DNA of 64,000 nucleotides from Pseudoclavibacter sp. RFBB5 (GCF_002931555.1 NZ_PSTZ01000007.1:1116001-1180000); one strand, 5' to 3'; shown: positions 43,304 through 55,797, counted from the stretch's first letter. The notes: generated by a model not told the origin, from the sequence alone. Program-made: numbers and translations.

Positions 43304-45037
43304 GTGCCGTTCAAAGCCTGGCGCTGGGATCGGCTCTCGCTCCGCAACAAGCTGACGATCGTCAACATCACCCTGTTGACGTTCGGCATCGTCGTCGCCG
43401 GCATCGGCACGACGTTGCTGCTGCGACCGACACTCGTGTCGCAGACCGACTCGCAGCTGAGCGTCTACGCGAGCGATCCGACCCAGTTCCTCGCCGCCGA
43501 CCCCTCGTCCCGGCTGATCACCTACGATGCGATCCGCATCGCGCCCTCGACGCTGTACGTCGCGGTGCTCGACGCCGAGGGCAATGTCGTCGTCGACAAC
43601 TGGGGGCAGTGGCAGCGCCCGCAGGCCATCGCGCCGGAAGTGCCCTCCGATGCCGCGAACCGAGGAAGCCAGAGCCTCTTCGACATCGAGGACCCGCTCG
43701 GCGCGACGTGGCGGACGATCACCGTGCCAGAGGGCGAGTACGCCGCCGACCAGGTCCGTGGCACGCTGCTCATTGCCGCTCCGCTCACGAGCGTCAATGC
43801 GACCATGGTCAACTTCCTCGCCATCTTCTTCGGGTTCGGGCTGACCGTCGTCATCTTCGGCGCAGCTCTGACACGAGTCCTCGTCTCCGCGACCCTGCTG
43901 CCGCTGCGCCAGGTCGAGGCGACGGCCATGCAGTTCGCCTCCGGCGACTACTCGCAGCGGCTGCCTGCTGGCACGCCGAACACCGAGGTCGGGCGCCTCT
44001 CGCGCTCGCTCAACACGATGCTGGTGCGCATCGACCATGCCTTCGACGAGCGCACCCGCACCATCGCCCAGATGCGCCGCTTCGTCGGCGACGCGAGCCA
44101 CGAGCTGCGAACGCCGCTGGTCACGGTGCGCGGCTACGCCGAGCTCTACCGCATGGGCGCCCTCAACGACCCGGAGAAGGTCGGGCAGGCCATGGAACGC
44201 ATCGAGAAGGAGGCCCTCCGCATGGGCGGCCTCGTCGAGGACCTCCTGCAGCTCGCGAGACTCGACGAGACCCGCGAGCTCGTAAAGGATGTCATCGACC
44301 TCGAGCCCATCGCAGAAGATGCTGCCATGGATGCGCACGCGACCTCGAAGGACCGCGTCGTCCGAGCGCTCCCCGTGCGGATCATCCAGGAGCCGCGAGA
44401 TGAGGCTGACGTCCCCGGAACGGCAACCACGGGCGAGCTGCCAGCGCCGATCGAGGCGGACGTGGTGCCCGCCGGTGACGCCGCTGCCCCGGAAGCCGCC
44501 GCCGCGAGGCGCGCCATCTGGCGCAGGCGGCCTCTGCCACGGCCCGCCCTCCGCGGCTTCCCCATCCGCCGCCGCGGCGTCGAGCCGAGCACGGGTGAAG
44601 CCCCGGAAGTCGACGACGACTACGGCGACGTGCCCGCCATGGTGCACGCGAACGAGGACAAGGTTCGCCAGGCGATCTCGAACCTGCTCGGCAACGCCAT
44701 GCGGTACACACCTGAGGGCTCGCCGCTGGAAGTCGGTGTCACCGTGGACCTGCCGAATCAGCTCGCGATCGTCGACATCATCGACCACGGCGAAGGTATC
44801 CCACCGCAGATCAGGCAGAAGATCTTCGAGCGATTCTGGCGCGCGGACACCTCGCGAGCCCGCGAGACCGGCGGCTCGGGACTCGGCCTCTCGATCGTCT
44901 CCGCGATCATGAAGGCGCACGACGGCGAGGTCGACGTGTTCGAGACGCCGGGCGGCGGGGCCACCTTCCGCCTCAAGTTCCCACTCCTCATGTCCGCGCC
45001 TGTGGACAGCGCCTCGTCCACAGCCCCGAACTCCTGA
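43304..45037 (+). CDS. PhoR-like sensor histidine kinase with ATPase-domain insertion
   Basis: A 577-residue membrane kinase from GTG 43304. First TM about 19-40, extracellular sensor about 41-165, second TM about 168-200, HAMP about 196-250, H-box ASHELRTP with H266, N-box around N460/N464 (SNLLGNAMRYTP), G1 DHGEGIP (494-500) and G2 GGSGLGLS (523-530). Between the first strand of the ATPase domain and the N-box there is an extra segment of about 80 residues (361-441) rich in Pro, Ala, Arg and acidic residues with no homology I recognise. Most related kinases have only a few residues there. Pairs with the upstream regulator. Confidence 0.88.
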   Translation: MPFKAWRWDRLSLRNKLTIVNITLLTFGIVVAGIGTTLLLRPTLVSQTDSQLSVYASDPTQFLAADPSSRLITYDAIRIAPSTLYVAVLDAEGNVVVDNWGQWQRPQAIAPEVPSDAANRGSQSLFDIEDPLGATWRTITVPEGEYAADQVRGTLLIAAPLTSVNATMVNFLAIFFGFGLTVVIFGAALTRVLVSATLLPLRQVEATAMQFASGDYSQRLPAGTPNTEVGRLSRSLNTMLVRIDHAFDERTRTIAQMRRFVGDASHELRTPLVTVRGYAELYRMGALNDPEKVGQAMERIEKEALRMGGLVEDLLQLARLDETRELVKDVIDLEPIAEDAAMDAHATSKDRVVRALPVRIIQEPRDEADVPGTATTGELPAPIEADVVPAGDAAAPEAAAARRAIWRRRPLPRPALRGFPIRRRGVEPSTGEAPEVDDDYGDVPAMVHANEDKVRQAISNLLGNAMRYTPEGSPLEVGVTVDLPNQLAIVDIIDHGEGIPPQIRQKIFERFWRADTSRARETGGSGLGLSIVSAIMKAHDGEVDVFETPGGGATFRLKFPLLMSAPVDSASSTAPNS

Positions 45038-45119
45038 GGCCGGCACCGCCCTCCTCCCCCGTAGCCTTCTCGCGAAGAGCCGCCGGACCCGCTCGGCGGC
45101 CGACGAAGGGGGAACATCC

Positions 45120-45410
45120 ATGGCCGTCTACATGGTCGACAGCGAGCAGCTGCAACTCACGGTGACCAACACGCAGGCATCCATCGGCCGCGTCCAGGCG
45201 GAGGTGGCCGCTCTGCTGGGCAACCTGACCGCCCTGGAGGGCTCGTGGACCGGCGAGGCCGCCACCGCCTTCCAGGGACTCGTGCAGCAGTGGCGAGCCA
45301 CGCAGGCGCAGGTTGAGTCGAGCATCTCCACCATCAACGGTGCCCTCGGCAGCGCGAGCGCGAGCTACGGCACCGTCGAGGGTGACGTGAGGCGGCTCTT
45401 CAGCGTCTGA
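45120..45410 (+). CDS. WXG100 family protein
   Basis: A 96-residue helical hairpin with the WxG turn as WTG (SWTGEAATAFQ, residues 43-45), the size and shape of EsxA/CFP-10. Such proteins are usually exported by type VII secretion. No ESX ATPase, EccD or partner gene is nearby, so it is a solitary copy. A ribosome site (GGGGGA) precedes ATG 45120. It lies 82 bp after the kinase gene on the same strand and could be part of that transcript. Confidence 0.85.
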   Translation: MAVYMVDSEQLQLTVTNTQASIGRVQAEVAALLGNLTALEGSWTGEAATAFQGLVQQWRATQAQVESSISTINGALGSASASYGTVEGDVRRLFSV

Positions 45411-45446
45411 CCGACCTGGTCCCGCTCACCCGGCGACGGCACGACG

Positions 45447-45478
45447 AAGCGGGCGGCTCCCTGGGGAGCCGCCCGCTT
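45447..45478. terminator. Bidirectional hairpin terminator
   Basis: A perfect 14-bp stem (45447-45460 with 45465-45478) and CTGG loop between convergent WXG100 and groEL. Confidence 0.85.
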
Positions 45479-45497
45479 GTCTACTTGCGTGTGGTGC

Positions 45498-47336
<1,839 letters not shown>

Positions 47337-47552
47337 TCAGAGCGCGCGCACGGACTCCGCCTGCGGGCCCTTGTCGCCCGCACCGATCTCGAACTCGACC
47401 TTCTGGCCCTCTTCGAGGACTCGGTAGCCCTGCATCTCGATGGCCTTGTAGTGCACGAACACATCCTGTGCAGCAGCGCCGTCGAGCGCATCCACAGTGA
47501 TGAAGCCGTAGCCCTTGTCAGCGTTGAACCACTTCACGGTTCCATTCGCCAT
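47337..47552 (-). CDS. Cold-shock protein CspA-like
   Basis: A 71-residue single cold-shock domain: [16 protein letters not shown] (RNP1) and DVFVHYKAI (RNP2). An RNA chaperone of usual length. ATG 47552 (MANGTVKWF) is used; it has GGAG at the right distance, and the earlier ATG at 47564 adds only METN. The 260-base region upstream to 47813 contains its promoter and likely a long 5' leader, as is common for csp genes, but no coding sequence. Confidence 0.93.
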   Translation of the reverse strand: MANGTVKWFNADKGYGFITVDALDGAAAQDVFVHYKAIEMQGYRVLEEGQKVEFEIGAGDKGPQAESVRAL

Positions 47553-47813
47553 GTTTGTCTCCATTGCTCAGTAGTACTCGCAGGCGCCAACCCGCGGAGC
47601 CCTGCATGCGTGCGAGGGGGACGAACGATGGTGCCCAGGACTCGAGCAAGATACTAGGTGGCGACCTGTTGAGCGAGGAAGCCCAAAACCGGGATCACGT
47701 CACCTGGCGACGTTTTGTCTCCAGATGTTCACACGCACGGAACACACGAGCCGCATTCCCCGGAGAATTCTCGGATCATCCTCTGTGTCGAACCACCGTG
47801 GACCCGCGAATGG

Positions 47814-48365
47814 CTACCCGGCGAGGTCGAGGCCGACGATGACCACGATCGTGCCTGCTGCGGCGACGTTCGGGTCGAGGACGGCGGTTCCCCCACCGAG
47901 CGACTGGACGAGGGCGAGCGCCGCAGCCTCCTGGGAGGCGTCGTTGTAGGAGACGGTCGTCGTCTCGTAGTCGGACGTCGGAGCATCCGCCGTCTCGGTG
48001 ACGTTCCAGCCCGCGGCTGCGAGCTCCGTGGTGGTGCCGCCCGCGACGCCCGCCAGCTCGGTTCCGTTGAGAACGCGCACTGAGACGTTCGGGTCGAGCT
48101 GCGGCACGACCTCGGCCGGAGCCTCCTCGACCGGCGCCTCCGCCGTCGGAGTCTCACTCGTCTCTGTCTCCGCGGTCGGGCTGAAGGAGACGGCGCCGTT
48201 GATGACCTGCATCGCGACGGCGGCAACGGCGACGATCACGACGACGGCGAGCAGACCCCAGAGCCACGAGGCGAGCTTGGCGAGGCGCGTGCGGGGCGCG
48301 CGATGCGCTCCGCGGCGGTCAAGCCCTGGTGGGATGTCGTCGAAGCGATCCTTGGGGTAATTCAC
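47814..48365 (-). CDS. LytR C-terminal domain membrane protein
   Basis: A 183-residue protein from GTG 48365. A short cytosolic start (NYPKDRFDDIPPGLDRRG) leads to one TM helix (about 33-55), a Thr/Glu/Pro linker and a C-terminal LytR_C domain (about 95-183) with VSVRVLNGTELAGVAGGTTTELAAAGWNV. Such stand-alone LytR_C proteins occur across actinobacteria next to a DUF3263 gene, as here. They are thought to relate to cell-wall glycopolymer attachment, without proof. Four bases separate it from the preceding gene. Confidence 0.85.
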   Translation of the reverse strand: MNYPKDRFDDIPPGLDRRGAHRAPRTRLAKLASWLWGLLAVVVIVAVAAVAMQVINGAVSFSPTAETETSETPTAEAPVEEAPAEVVPQLDPNVSVRVLNGTELAGVAGGTTTELAAAGWNVTETADAPTSDYETTTVSYNDASQEAAALALVQSLGGGTAVLDPNVAAAGTIVVIVGLDLAG

Positions 48366-48369
48366 GTGT

Positions 48370-48663
48370 CTACCGAATCCGTCCTGAGGTGGGAGAGGCG
48401 CTGGACATTCGCTGCTCGCGCCGCAACTGGCGCTCGTCCGCTCGCCGCTCGCGCGCACGCCGCAGGCGGCCGACGAGCATCGGCTGATGGACAAGCGCAG
48501 CTGGTGTCTCGATGAGCGTAGCGAGATTTCGGTAGTACTGCGTCGTCGACCAGCCGAAGCGATCCCTGATCGCTGCCGCCTTCGCCGCATTCTGCCGCGG
48601 ATTCCCGTCTTCGAAATCCAGCAGCGCGCGCTCGAGGTCGCTGAGCTCCACGTCCCGTGCCAT
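48370..48663 (-). CDS. DUF3263 family protein
   Basis: A 97-residue protein: LSDLERALLDFEDGNPRQNAAKAAAIRDRFGWSTTQYYRNL is the DUF3263 helix-turn-helix-like core, followed by an Arg-rich tail. It probably binds DNA and may regulate the partner LytR_C gene; the family is uncharacterised. ATG 48663 is used because upstream sequence in frame overlaps the divergent msrB promoter. Confidence 0.85.
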   Translation of the reverse strand: MARDVELSDLERALLDFEDGNPRQNAAKAAAIRDRFGWSTTQYYRNLATLIETPAALVHQPMLVGRLRRARERRADERQLRREQRMSSASPTSGRIR

Positions 48664-48769
48664 GCACGAAGTGTACGAGCAGGGTTCACCGACTGGACTC
48701 ACGCAACGCGCGTATGCTCGATCCTCCCCGGCCGCTCCCAGCGGTCTCGTCGATTTTCCAGGAGGCACG

Positions 48770-49186
48770 GTGTCCTACGCCGTCAACAAGCCCGATTTCG
48801 AGTGGCGCGCGGAGCTCACGCCGCAGGAGTACCACGTGCTGCGCGAGGCAGGCACGGAGCGGGCCTACACGGGAGAGCTCCTCGAGGAGGGTCGCGCAGG
48901 CCTCTACACCTGCCGCGCCTGCGGCTCAGAGCTGTTCAAGGCCGGAACGAAGTTCGACTCCGGATGCGGCTGGCCGAGCTTCTACGAGTCAGTTCGGCCG
49001 GACGCGGTCGAGCTGCTCGAGGACCGCTCGCTCGGAATGGTGCGCACCGAGGTGCGCTGCGCCAACTGCGGCTCCCACCTCGGTCACGTCTTCCCTGACG
49101 GCTTCGGCACGCCAACGGGCGACCGCTACTGCATGAACTCGCTGTCGCTCTCCTTCACACCCGAGGAAGAGACCTCCGCCGAGTAA
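48770..49186 (+). CDS. msrB: Peptide-methionine (R)-S-oxide reductase
   Basis: A 138-residue MsrB. Two zinc CxxC pairs (CRAC near 53 and CANC near 99), the GCGWPSF motif and the catalytic Cys in GDRYCMNS are all present. It repairs the R-epimer of methionine sulfoxide. GTG 48770 has AGGAGG (48760-48765) four bases upstream, which decides the start. Confidence 0.95.
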   Translation: MSYAVNKPDFEWRAELTPQEYHVLREAGTERAYTGELLEEGRAGLYTCRACGSELFKAGTKFDSGCGWPSFYESVRPDAVELLEDRSLGMVRTEVRCANCGSHLGHVFPDGFGTPTGDRYCMNSLSLSFTPEEETSAE

Positions 49187-49269
49187 GCGCACGGGCATCC
49201 ATCAACAGCCATGCGGTGCGCGGGGACGTGCACCGCATGACTATGATGGTGCCGCTGCGATTGCAGCAG

Positions 49270-49345
49270 GCCGACTTAGCTCAGCTGGTAGAGCACCGCT
49301 CTTGTAAAGCGGATGTCGCGAGTTCGAACCTCGCAGTCGGCTCCA
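49270..49345 (+). tRNA. tRNA-Thr (TGT)
   Basis: Acceptor arms GCCGACT (49270-49276) and AGTCGGC (49335-49341), discriminator T, encoded CCA. The anticodon loop CTTGTAA gives TGT. D-arm and T-arm (GTTCGAACC) are canonical. Confidence 0.95.
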
Positions 49346-49417
49346 CGATGCGTCTTCCGGCGCACAGCCCTGACACGTCGCCACCTCGTGAAAGCGGCCC
49401 GAACTATACTCGGCTGG

Positions 49418-50473
49418 ATGCACGAGCACACGACCGCGCAGCGCACCAAGCTCCCGCAGCAGCGCACGGCCGCCAACCGCGGAGTTCTCGGGCTGACGAT
49501 CGGGGCGGGCCTCGTGCTCACGCTCATCGCGATCCGCACGCTCACGGCGTCGCTCGACGACCAGCCGGCACTCGGGCCGATCACCGACTTCGTCACGCTC
49601 TCGCTGAGCGTCGTCATCGAGTCGATGCCGTTCATCATCCTCGGCATCCTGCTCTCGATCGTCGTGCAGCACTGGCTTCCGCCGGGCTTCCTCATGCGCA
49701 TCCTGCCGCAGACGCCGTGGCTTCGGCGTGCCGTCATCTCACTGTTCGGCATCGCGCTGCCCGTCTGCGAGTGCGGCAACGTTCCGCTCGCACGCGGCCT
49801 CGTGCTGCGCGGCTTCACGCCCGCCGAGTCGATCACGTTCCTGCTGGCGGCCCCCATCCTGAACCCCATCACGATCGTCACGACGTACCAGGCGTTCGGC
49901 TGGGACCACGGCATCCTCGCCGCCCGCATCATCGGGGGCTTCGTCATCGCGAACGTCATCGGGTTCCTCTTCAGCCGCCACCCGAAGCCACAGGACCTGC
50001 TCACACCGAGTTTCGCCGCGACGTGCGAGCTGGAGGCGAAACACGGCCACGAGACGGGCTCGAGCGTGCGCGAGCGGTTCCGCGCGAGCGCGTCGATGTT
50101 CGGTGCGGAGACCTCGACGATGCTGCCCGCGCTCTTCGTCGGATCGGCCATCGCCGGGGCCATCCAAGTCGGCGTCTCGCGCGACCTGCTCACCACCCTC
50201 GGAGAGCATCCGGTGCTCTCCGTGCTCGTGCTCATGACCCTCGGCTTCGTCATCTCGATCTGCGCGAACGTCGACGCGTTCTTCGCGCTCTCGTTCGTCG
50301 GCACCTTCATGCCTGGCGGCATCGTCGCCTTCCTCGTGATGGGCCCCATGATCGACGTCAAGATGCTCGCCCTCATGCGCACGACCTACACGAGCGCGGT
50401 CCTCGCCCGCATCACCCTCATCGTCGCGCTGTCGGCCTTCACCCTCGGACTCGGAGTGAACCTCATTGCTTGA
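49418..50473 (+). CDS. DUF318/UPF0718 permease
   Basis: A 351-residue membrane protein with about eight hydrophobic helices. The signature ALPVCECGNVPLARGL (near residue 109) and AAPILNPITIVTTYQAFG (near 144) identify the DUF318 (UPF0718) permease family. Members are often encoded with a TIGR03943 protein, as here, and the Cys-x-Cys motif suggests a metal or thiol ligand. The transported substrate is unknown. The next gene starts eight bases before its end. Confidence 0.85.
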   Translation: MHEHTTAQRTKLPQQRTAANRGVLGLTIGAGLVLTLIAIRTLTASLDDQPALGPITDFVTLSLSVVIESMPFIILGILLSIVVQHWLPPGFLMRILPQTPWLRRAVISLFGIALPVCECGNVPLARGLVLRGFTPAESITFLLAAPILNPITIVTTYQAFGWDHGILAARIIGGFVIANVIGFLFSRHPKPQDLLTPSFAATCELEAKHGHETGSSVRERFRASASMFGAETSTMLPALFVGSAIAGAIQVGVSRDLLTTLGEHPVLSVLVLMTLGFVISICANVDAFFALSFVGTFMPGGIVAFLVMGPMIDVKMLALMRTTYTSAVLARITLIVALSAFTLGLGVNLIA

Positions 50474-51287
50474 ACGACTGCTCTCCAGGTGGCGCGGCGT
50501 CGCCCTCACCCTCATCACCGTCGTCGCGACGGTATGGCTCTCGATGACCGGCGGCCTCTCGCTGTACATCCACCCGCGCTACTTCGTCTTCACCTCGATC
50601 ATGGCGGTCATCGGCGGGATCCTGGCGATCGCCGCGATCGCGGCCACGCCCTCCCGTGACGAGCACGACCACGACCACTCGCATGAGTCGGATGCGCTCG
50701 GCACGTCGAGCGCCCGGCGCAACAATCGACGTCCGCGCCTCGGCGCCCGCCAGCGGATCGCTGTCATCGCCTCGACGACGGTCACGCTGGTCGTCGTCGT
50801 GACGGCGTTCGTCGCGCTCATCATCGCGCCGCCCGTGACCCTGAGCTCGGCGGCCGTCGAGAACCGCTCGCTGAACGCCAACGCGCAGACCGTGGACTCT
50901 CCGATCGACGAAGGCGAGACGCTGCGCGGCCGCGACACCAGCAGCTTCACGGTCAAGGACTGGGCGGCAATGCTCCGGCAGGGCGACGGCGAGCAGCAGG
51001 TCCTGGGCGAGCGCGCCAAGCTCGTCGGCTTCGTGACCGTCGATCCGGACGCGCCGGATGCGTTCATCCTCGCCCGCTTCGTCGTGAACTGCTGCGCGAT
51101 CGACGCCGCGCCTGTCGGCGTCGCCGTGCACCAGCCCGGCTGGCAGGCGAACTACCCGGTCGACACCTGGGTCGAGGTGGACGGCGCGTTCGTCACGAAC
51201 CCGAGCGCGTCCAGCGCGGAACGGGTGGCGCTCATGCCCACGACCGTCACCGCCATCGACCAGCCGAGCGACCCATATGTCTACTGA
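50466..51287 (+). CDS. TIGR03943 family membrane protein (permease partner)
   Basis: A 273-residue protein starting at TTG 50466 with GGAG nine bases upstream. Two early TM helices (about 10-30 and 38-58), a His/Asp-rich cytosolic loop (DEHDHDHSHES, near 64-74), a third TM helix (about 98-122) and a soluble C-terminal domain with VVNCCAIDAAPVGV. This is the usual partner of DUF318 permeases. The His/Asp loop and the CC motif point to a metal-linked role, by inference. Both ends overlap neighbouring genes (8 and 11 bases). Confidence 0.83.
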   Translation: MLERLLSRWRGVALTLITVVATVWLSMTGGLSLYIHPRYFVFTSIMAVIGGILAIAAIAATPSRDEHDHDHSHESDALGTSSARRNNRRPRLGARQRIAVIASTTVTLVVVVTAFVALIIAPPVTLSSAAVENRSLNANAQTVDSPIDEGETLRGRDTSSFTVKDWAAMLRQGDGEQQVLGERAKLVGFVTVDPDAPDAFILARFVVNCCAIDAAPVGVAVHQPGWQANYPVDTWVEVDGAFVTNPSASSAERVALMPTTVTAIDQPSDPYVY

Positions 51288-52695
51288 TCTCAGCTCGCCT
51301 GACGCCCGCACGGGACGAGGCTTCCGGAAGACGTTCATCCTCGCGGTCGTCGTGCTCGCCCTGCTCGCGGCGGGTCTCGCCGTCGGCAACATCCTGCAGG
51401 GGCCGCGCGTCGCCTCGACGGCGGTCAACGCGATCGGCACGGTCGAGCAGCAGGGCACGCGCCTCGTACTGACACCCAACCAGCGGCTGCAGGAGATCGA
51501 CCCCGCACAGGTCGTCCTCGAACCGGCCGCCGCCTACAGCCTCTCGCAGGACAACGGCACCATCACGCTCACCTTCGAGCAGCTGCTCGCCTACGACACG
51601 AACTACACGCTCACCGTCGCAGACGCGGTCAGCTCCTCGACGGGGGTCGCATCGACGCTCGAGACGCAGTTCACGACACCCCAGCTCGAGGTGTCGACGC
51701 TGGTCCGCGGCGCCATCTCCACGGGCGGCAGCCTCGAGGACCGTGTCGTGGAGACGAACGTCTCCGGCGGCGGAGAGCCGCGCATCCTCTTCACCGCGCC
51801 CCGCATCCAGGAATACGCGCTGACCGACGCGTTCGTCGCCGTCGTCGAGCAGGACACCGCGGGCCTCGGGACCGTGGGCGTCGCACCCCGCGCCGAGCCC
51901 GGGCCGGCCGTACCCCTGAACGTGGATGCGACGGGCAACTTCTCGAGTCTCGCCGCGGATGCGGAGAGTGGGCTCATCGGGTTCGTCATCGACGGGATGC
52001 ACGCCGACGGGCAGACGGAGCTCGTTCGGTCGCTGTTCGTCTTCGACACGAGCGACACCTCGTTCCGGCCGAAGCAGGTCGCGGGACCAGACGGGACCCC
52101 GCTCATGGTCTCCGCGTGGGCGTTCGCCCCTCGAACCGGTGCCCTCATCGCGCAGACCCTCGACGAGCAGCTCTACCTCGTCAACGTCCTGGCGGGCACA
52201 CCCGCCGAGCCGATCGGCCAGGCGCAGCACTTCCACGGCTTCGTGCCGGGCACGGCAACCGCAGTCACGTCCGGTGTCGGCGGCTACACGCTGTTCGATC
52301 TCAGCTCGGGCACTGCCGAAGCACTGACCCCCGCCCCGATCTCGCTCAGCGAGACGGAGTACCTCACGCAGACGAGCGTGCTCAGTCCAGATGGGACGCA
52401 GATCTCAGCCGTCGCGGATGCGGCTGCCGGGCTCGCCGACGTCACGGTCGAGCTCGCCGACACGGCTGGGCAGCGGACGCTGTTCGACCCGGGCGAGAGC
52501 GGCGAATGGCTGCGCGACATCTGCGTCTCCCCCAACGGCCAGTACCTCGCCGTCGAGACGGGGCTCGGAGCGCAGGGGCCGGACGGCTACGCCGTGCTCC
52601 CTGGCATGAAGCAGTCGACGACCACCGTCATCGACATCGCGAGCGGCGCGGAACTGCGTCGGCTCACCGGCTTCCTGACCTCGTGGTGCCGCTGA
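51277..52695 (+). CDS. Membrane-anchored Ig-like/propeller protein, unknown
   Basis: A 472-residue protein with one N-terminal TM helix (about 18-40) and a large extracytoplasmic part. Residues 50-130 look like a bacterial Ig-like domain (LVLTPNQRLQEIDPAQVVLEP; YDTNYTLTVADAVSS). The rest has repeated short strands like a beta-propeller (GTPLMVSAWAFAPRTGALIA; SPDGTQISAVADA; SPNGQYLAVETG). There are three Cys at the end region but no lipobox. I cannot name a family. It overlaps the TIGR03943 gene by 11 bases, so it belongs to the same three-gene operon and may be an external component of that transporter. Confidence 0.7.
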   Translation: MSTDLSSPDARTGRGFRKTFILAVVVLALLAAGLAVGNILQGPRVASTAVNAIGTVEQQGTRLVLTPNQRLQEIDPAQVVLEPAAAYSLSQDNGTITLTFEQLLAYDTNYTLTVADAVSSSTGVASTLETQFTTPQLEVSTLVRGAISTGGSLEDRVVETNVSGGGEPRILFTAPRIQEYALTDAFVAVVEQDTAGLGTVGVAPRAEPGPAVPLNVDATGNFSSLAADAESGLIGFVIDGMHADGQTELVRSLFVFDTSDTSFRPKQVAGPDGTPLMVSAWAFAPRTGALIAQTLDEQLYLVNVLAGTPAEPIGQAQHFHGFVPGTATAVTSGVGGYTLFDLSSGTAEALTPAPISLSETEYLTQTSVLSPDGTQISAVADAAAGLADVTVELADTAGQRTLFDPGESGEWLRDICVSPNGQYLAVETGLGAQGPDGYAVLPGMKQSTTTVIDIASGAELRRLTGFLTSWCR

Positions 52696-52730
52696 CGGCT
52701 ACCAGCGGTCATCCATCTGTGCTGGCATGA

Positions 52731-52764
52731 CGAAGGGCCTCACCCGCGGGGGTGAGGCCCTTCG
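52731..52764. terminator. Bidirectional hairpin terminator
   Basis: A perfect 15-bp stem (52731-52745 with 52750-52764) with GCGG loop between convergent genes. Confidence 0.88.
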
Positions 52765-52780
52765 GCATCGAACGCCCTGG

Positions 52781-53772
52781 TTACTTGGCCGCGCGCTTCT
52801 CCGCGCGGAGCTTCGAGACCTCGTACATCGTGATGCTCGTGGCGATTCCGGCGTTGAGTGACTCGGTGGCTCCGTCGATCGGGATCGAGACGATCGCGTC
52901 GCAGTGCTCGGTGACGAGGCGCGAGAGGCCCTTGCCCTCGCTGCCTACGACGATGAGCAGCGGTGAGGTCGCAAGCTCTAGCGAGGGCAGCGACACGTCG
53001 CCGTCGCCGTCGAGGCCGATGACGAACACGCCGGCCTTCTTGTACGCCTTGATGGTGGCCGTCAGGTTCGAGGCCATGGAGACGGGGAGACGCGAAGCGG
53101 CACCTGCCGAGGTCTTCCACGCCGAGGCGGTCATACCGACCGAGCGACGTTGCGGCACGATGATGCCGTCGCCACCGAACGCGGCCACCGAGCGCACGAT
53201 GGCACCGAGGTTGCGGGGGTCGGTGATGCCGTCGAGCGCGACGAAGAGCGGGTTGCGACGGCGCTGGATGGCGCGGTCGAGCTCCTCCATGGGGTCCGCG
53301 TACGTGTAGGCCGGCACCTTGATGATGACGCCCTGGTGCACCGCGTCGCGGCCCGCCATGCGATCGAGCTCGGGGCGCATGACCTCGAGGATCGGGATCT
53401 TGCGCTCGGTGGCGATCTTGAAGATCTCCTTGACGCGCTCGTCCATCTCGCCGCGGGCGGCGACGTAGAGCGTCGTCGCCGGGATGCCGGCGCGGAGCGC
53501 CTCGACGACCGAGTTGCGGCCGGTGACGAGTTCCGTGCTGTCGTCGGTGCGGGCGCGGCGGGGCGCCCCGCCCTCACGCTGCGCCGGACGCGGCTTGGAG
53601 CCGCCACGAGCAGCCTCGAGGCGTTCCTTCGCCGCCTTGCGCTTGCCGGCGACGTGCCAGGAGCGGTCCTCGGCACGAGGCGTGTTGCCCCGACCTTCGA
53701 GGGACTTGCGGCCATTGCCGCCGGTGCCCTTCGTGGGGCCCTTCTTGCTGCGATTTCCGCGCGAGTTCGTGC

Positions 53773-53776
<4 letters not shown>
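52781..53776 (-). CDS. rlmB: 23S rRNA 2'-O-methyltransferase RlmB-like (SpoU/TrmH)
   Basis: A 331-residue SPOUT methyltransferase. A long basic disordered N-terminus (about 1-85) precedes the substrate-binding domain (ELVTGRNSVVEALRAG) and the knotted catalytic domain with motif 1 DGITDPRNLGAIVRSV, motif 2 IVVGSEGKGLSRL and motif 3 SIPIDGATESLNAGIA. It methylates 23S rRNA (G2251 in E. coli numbering, by family). The basic extension is longer than in E. coli but common in actinobacteria. Start overlaps the cysS stop by four bases. Confidence 0.9.
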
Positions 53777-55197
<1,421 letters not shown>

Positions 55198-55212
55198 TGC
55201 ACCAGCATACGC

Positions 55213-55254
55213 GTCGGGGCCGCACGGACGAGTGAACGTCCCTGCGGCCCCGAC
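55213..55254 (-). terminator. Hairpin between carD and cysS
   Basis: A 12-bp outer stem (55213-55224 with 55243-55254) and a 5-bp inner stem (GGACG/CGTCC) form one extended hairpin 60 bases after the carD stop. Its end is only 16 bases from the cysS start, so cysS must be transcribed from within or by read-through. Confidence 0.75.
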
Positions 55255-55314
55255 GATGAAGCGTGTGGCGTGTGCCGAACTACAGTCCCGAGGGAGACCG
55301 CCGATGTCAGCCGA

Positions 55315-55797
55315 CTAGGACGCGAGGACCTTGTCGAGCACGTCTCCGGCCTTCTCCTCGTCGGTCTTCTCCGCGAGAGCGAGTTCCGAGACGAGGATCT
55401 GCCTGGCCTTCGCGAGCATCCGCTTCTCTCCAGCGGAGAGACCGCGGTCCTGGTCGCGGCGCCAGAGGTCGCGGACGACCTCGGAGACCTTGATGACGTC
55501 GCCAGAGGCGAGCTTCTCAAGGTTCGACTTGTACCTGCGGGACCAGTTCGTCGGTTCCTCGGTGATGGGGGCTCGCAGCACCTCGAACACACGGTCGAGA
55601 CCGTCCTGTCCGATGACATCGCGCACTCCAACCAGGTCGACGTTGTCAGCAGGGACCTCGATGACGAGGTCTCCCTGTGCAACGTTCAACTTGAGGAACG
55701 TCTTCTCTTCACCCTTGATGACTCGGATCTTCACCTCTGAGATGGTGGCCGCGCCGTGATGGGGATAGACGACTGTCTCCCCGACCTCAAACTGCAT
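55315..55797 (-). CDS. carD: CarD family RNA polymerase-binding regulator
   Basis: A 160-residue protein. The N-terminal Tudor-like RNA polymerase-interaction domain begins [19 protein letters not shown]; the C-terminal helical DNA-binding domain contains [17 protein letters not shown] and [27 protein letters not shown] with the wedging Trp region. CarD stabilises open complexes at rRNA and housekeeping promoters. ATG 55797 is preceded by AAGGGG. In many relatives ispD/ispF follow carD; here cysS does. Confidence 0.95.
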   Translation of the reverse strand: MQFEVGETVVYPHHGAATISEVKIRVIKGEEKTFLKLNVAQGDLVIEVPADNVDLVGVRDVIGQDGLDRVFEVLRAPITEEPTNWSRRYKSNLEKLASGDVIKVSEVVRDLWRRDQDRGLSAGEKRMLAKARQILVSELALAEKTDEEKAGDVLDKVLAS

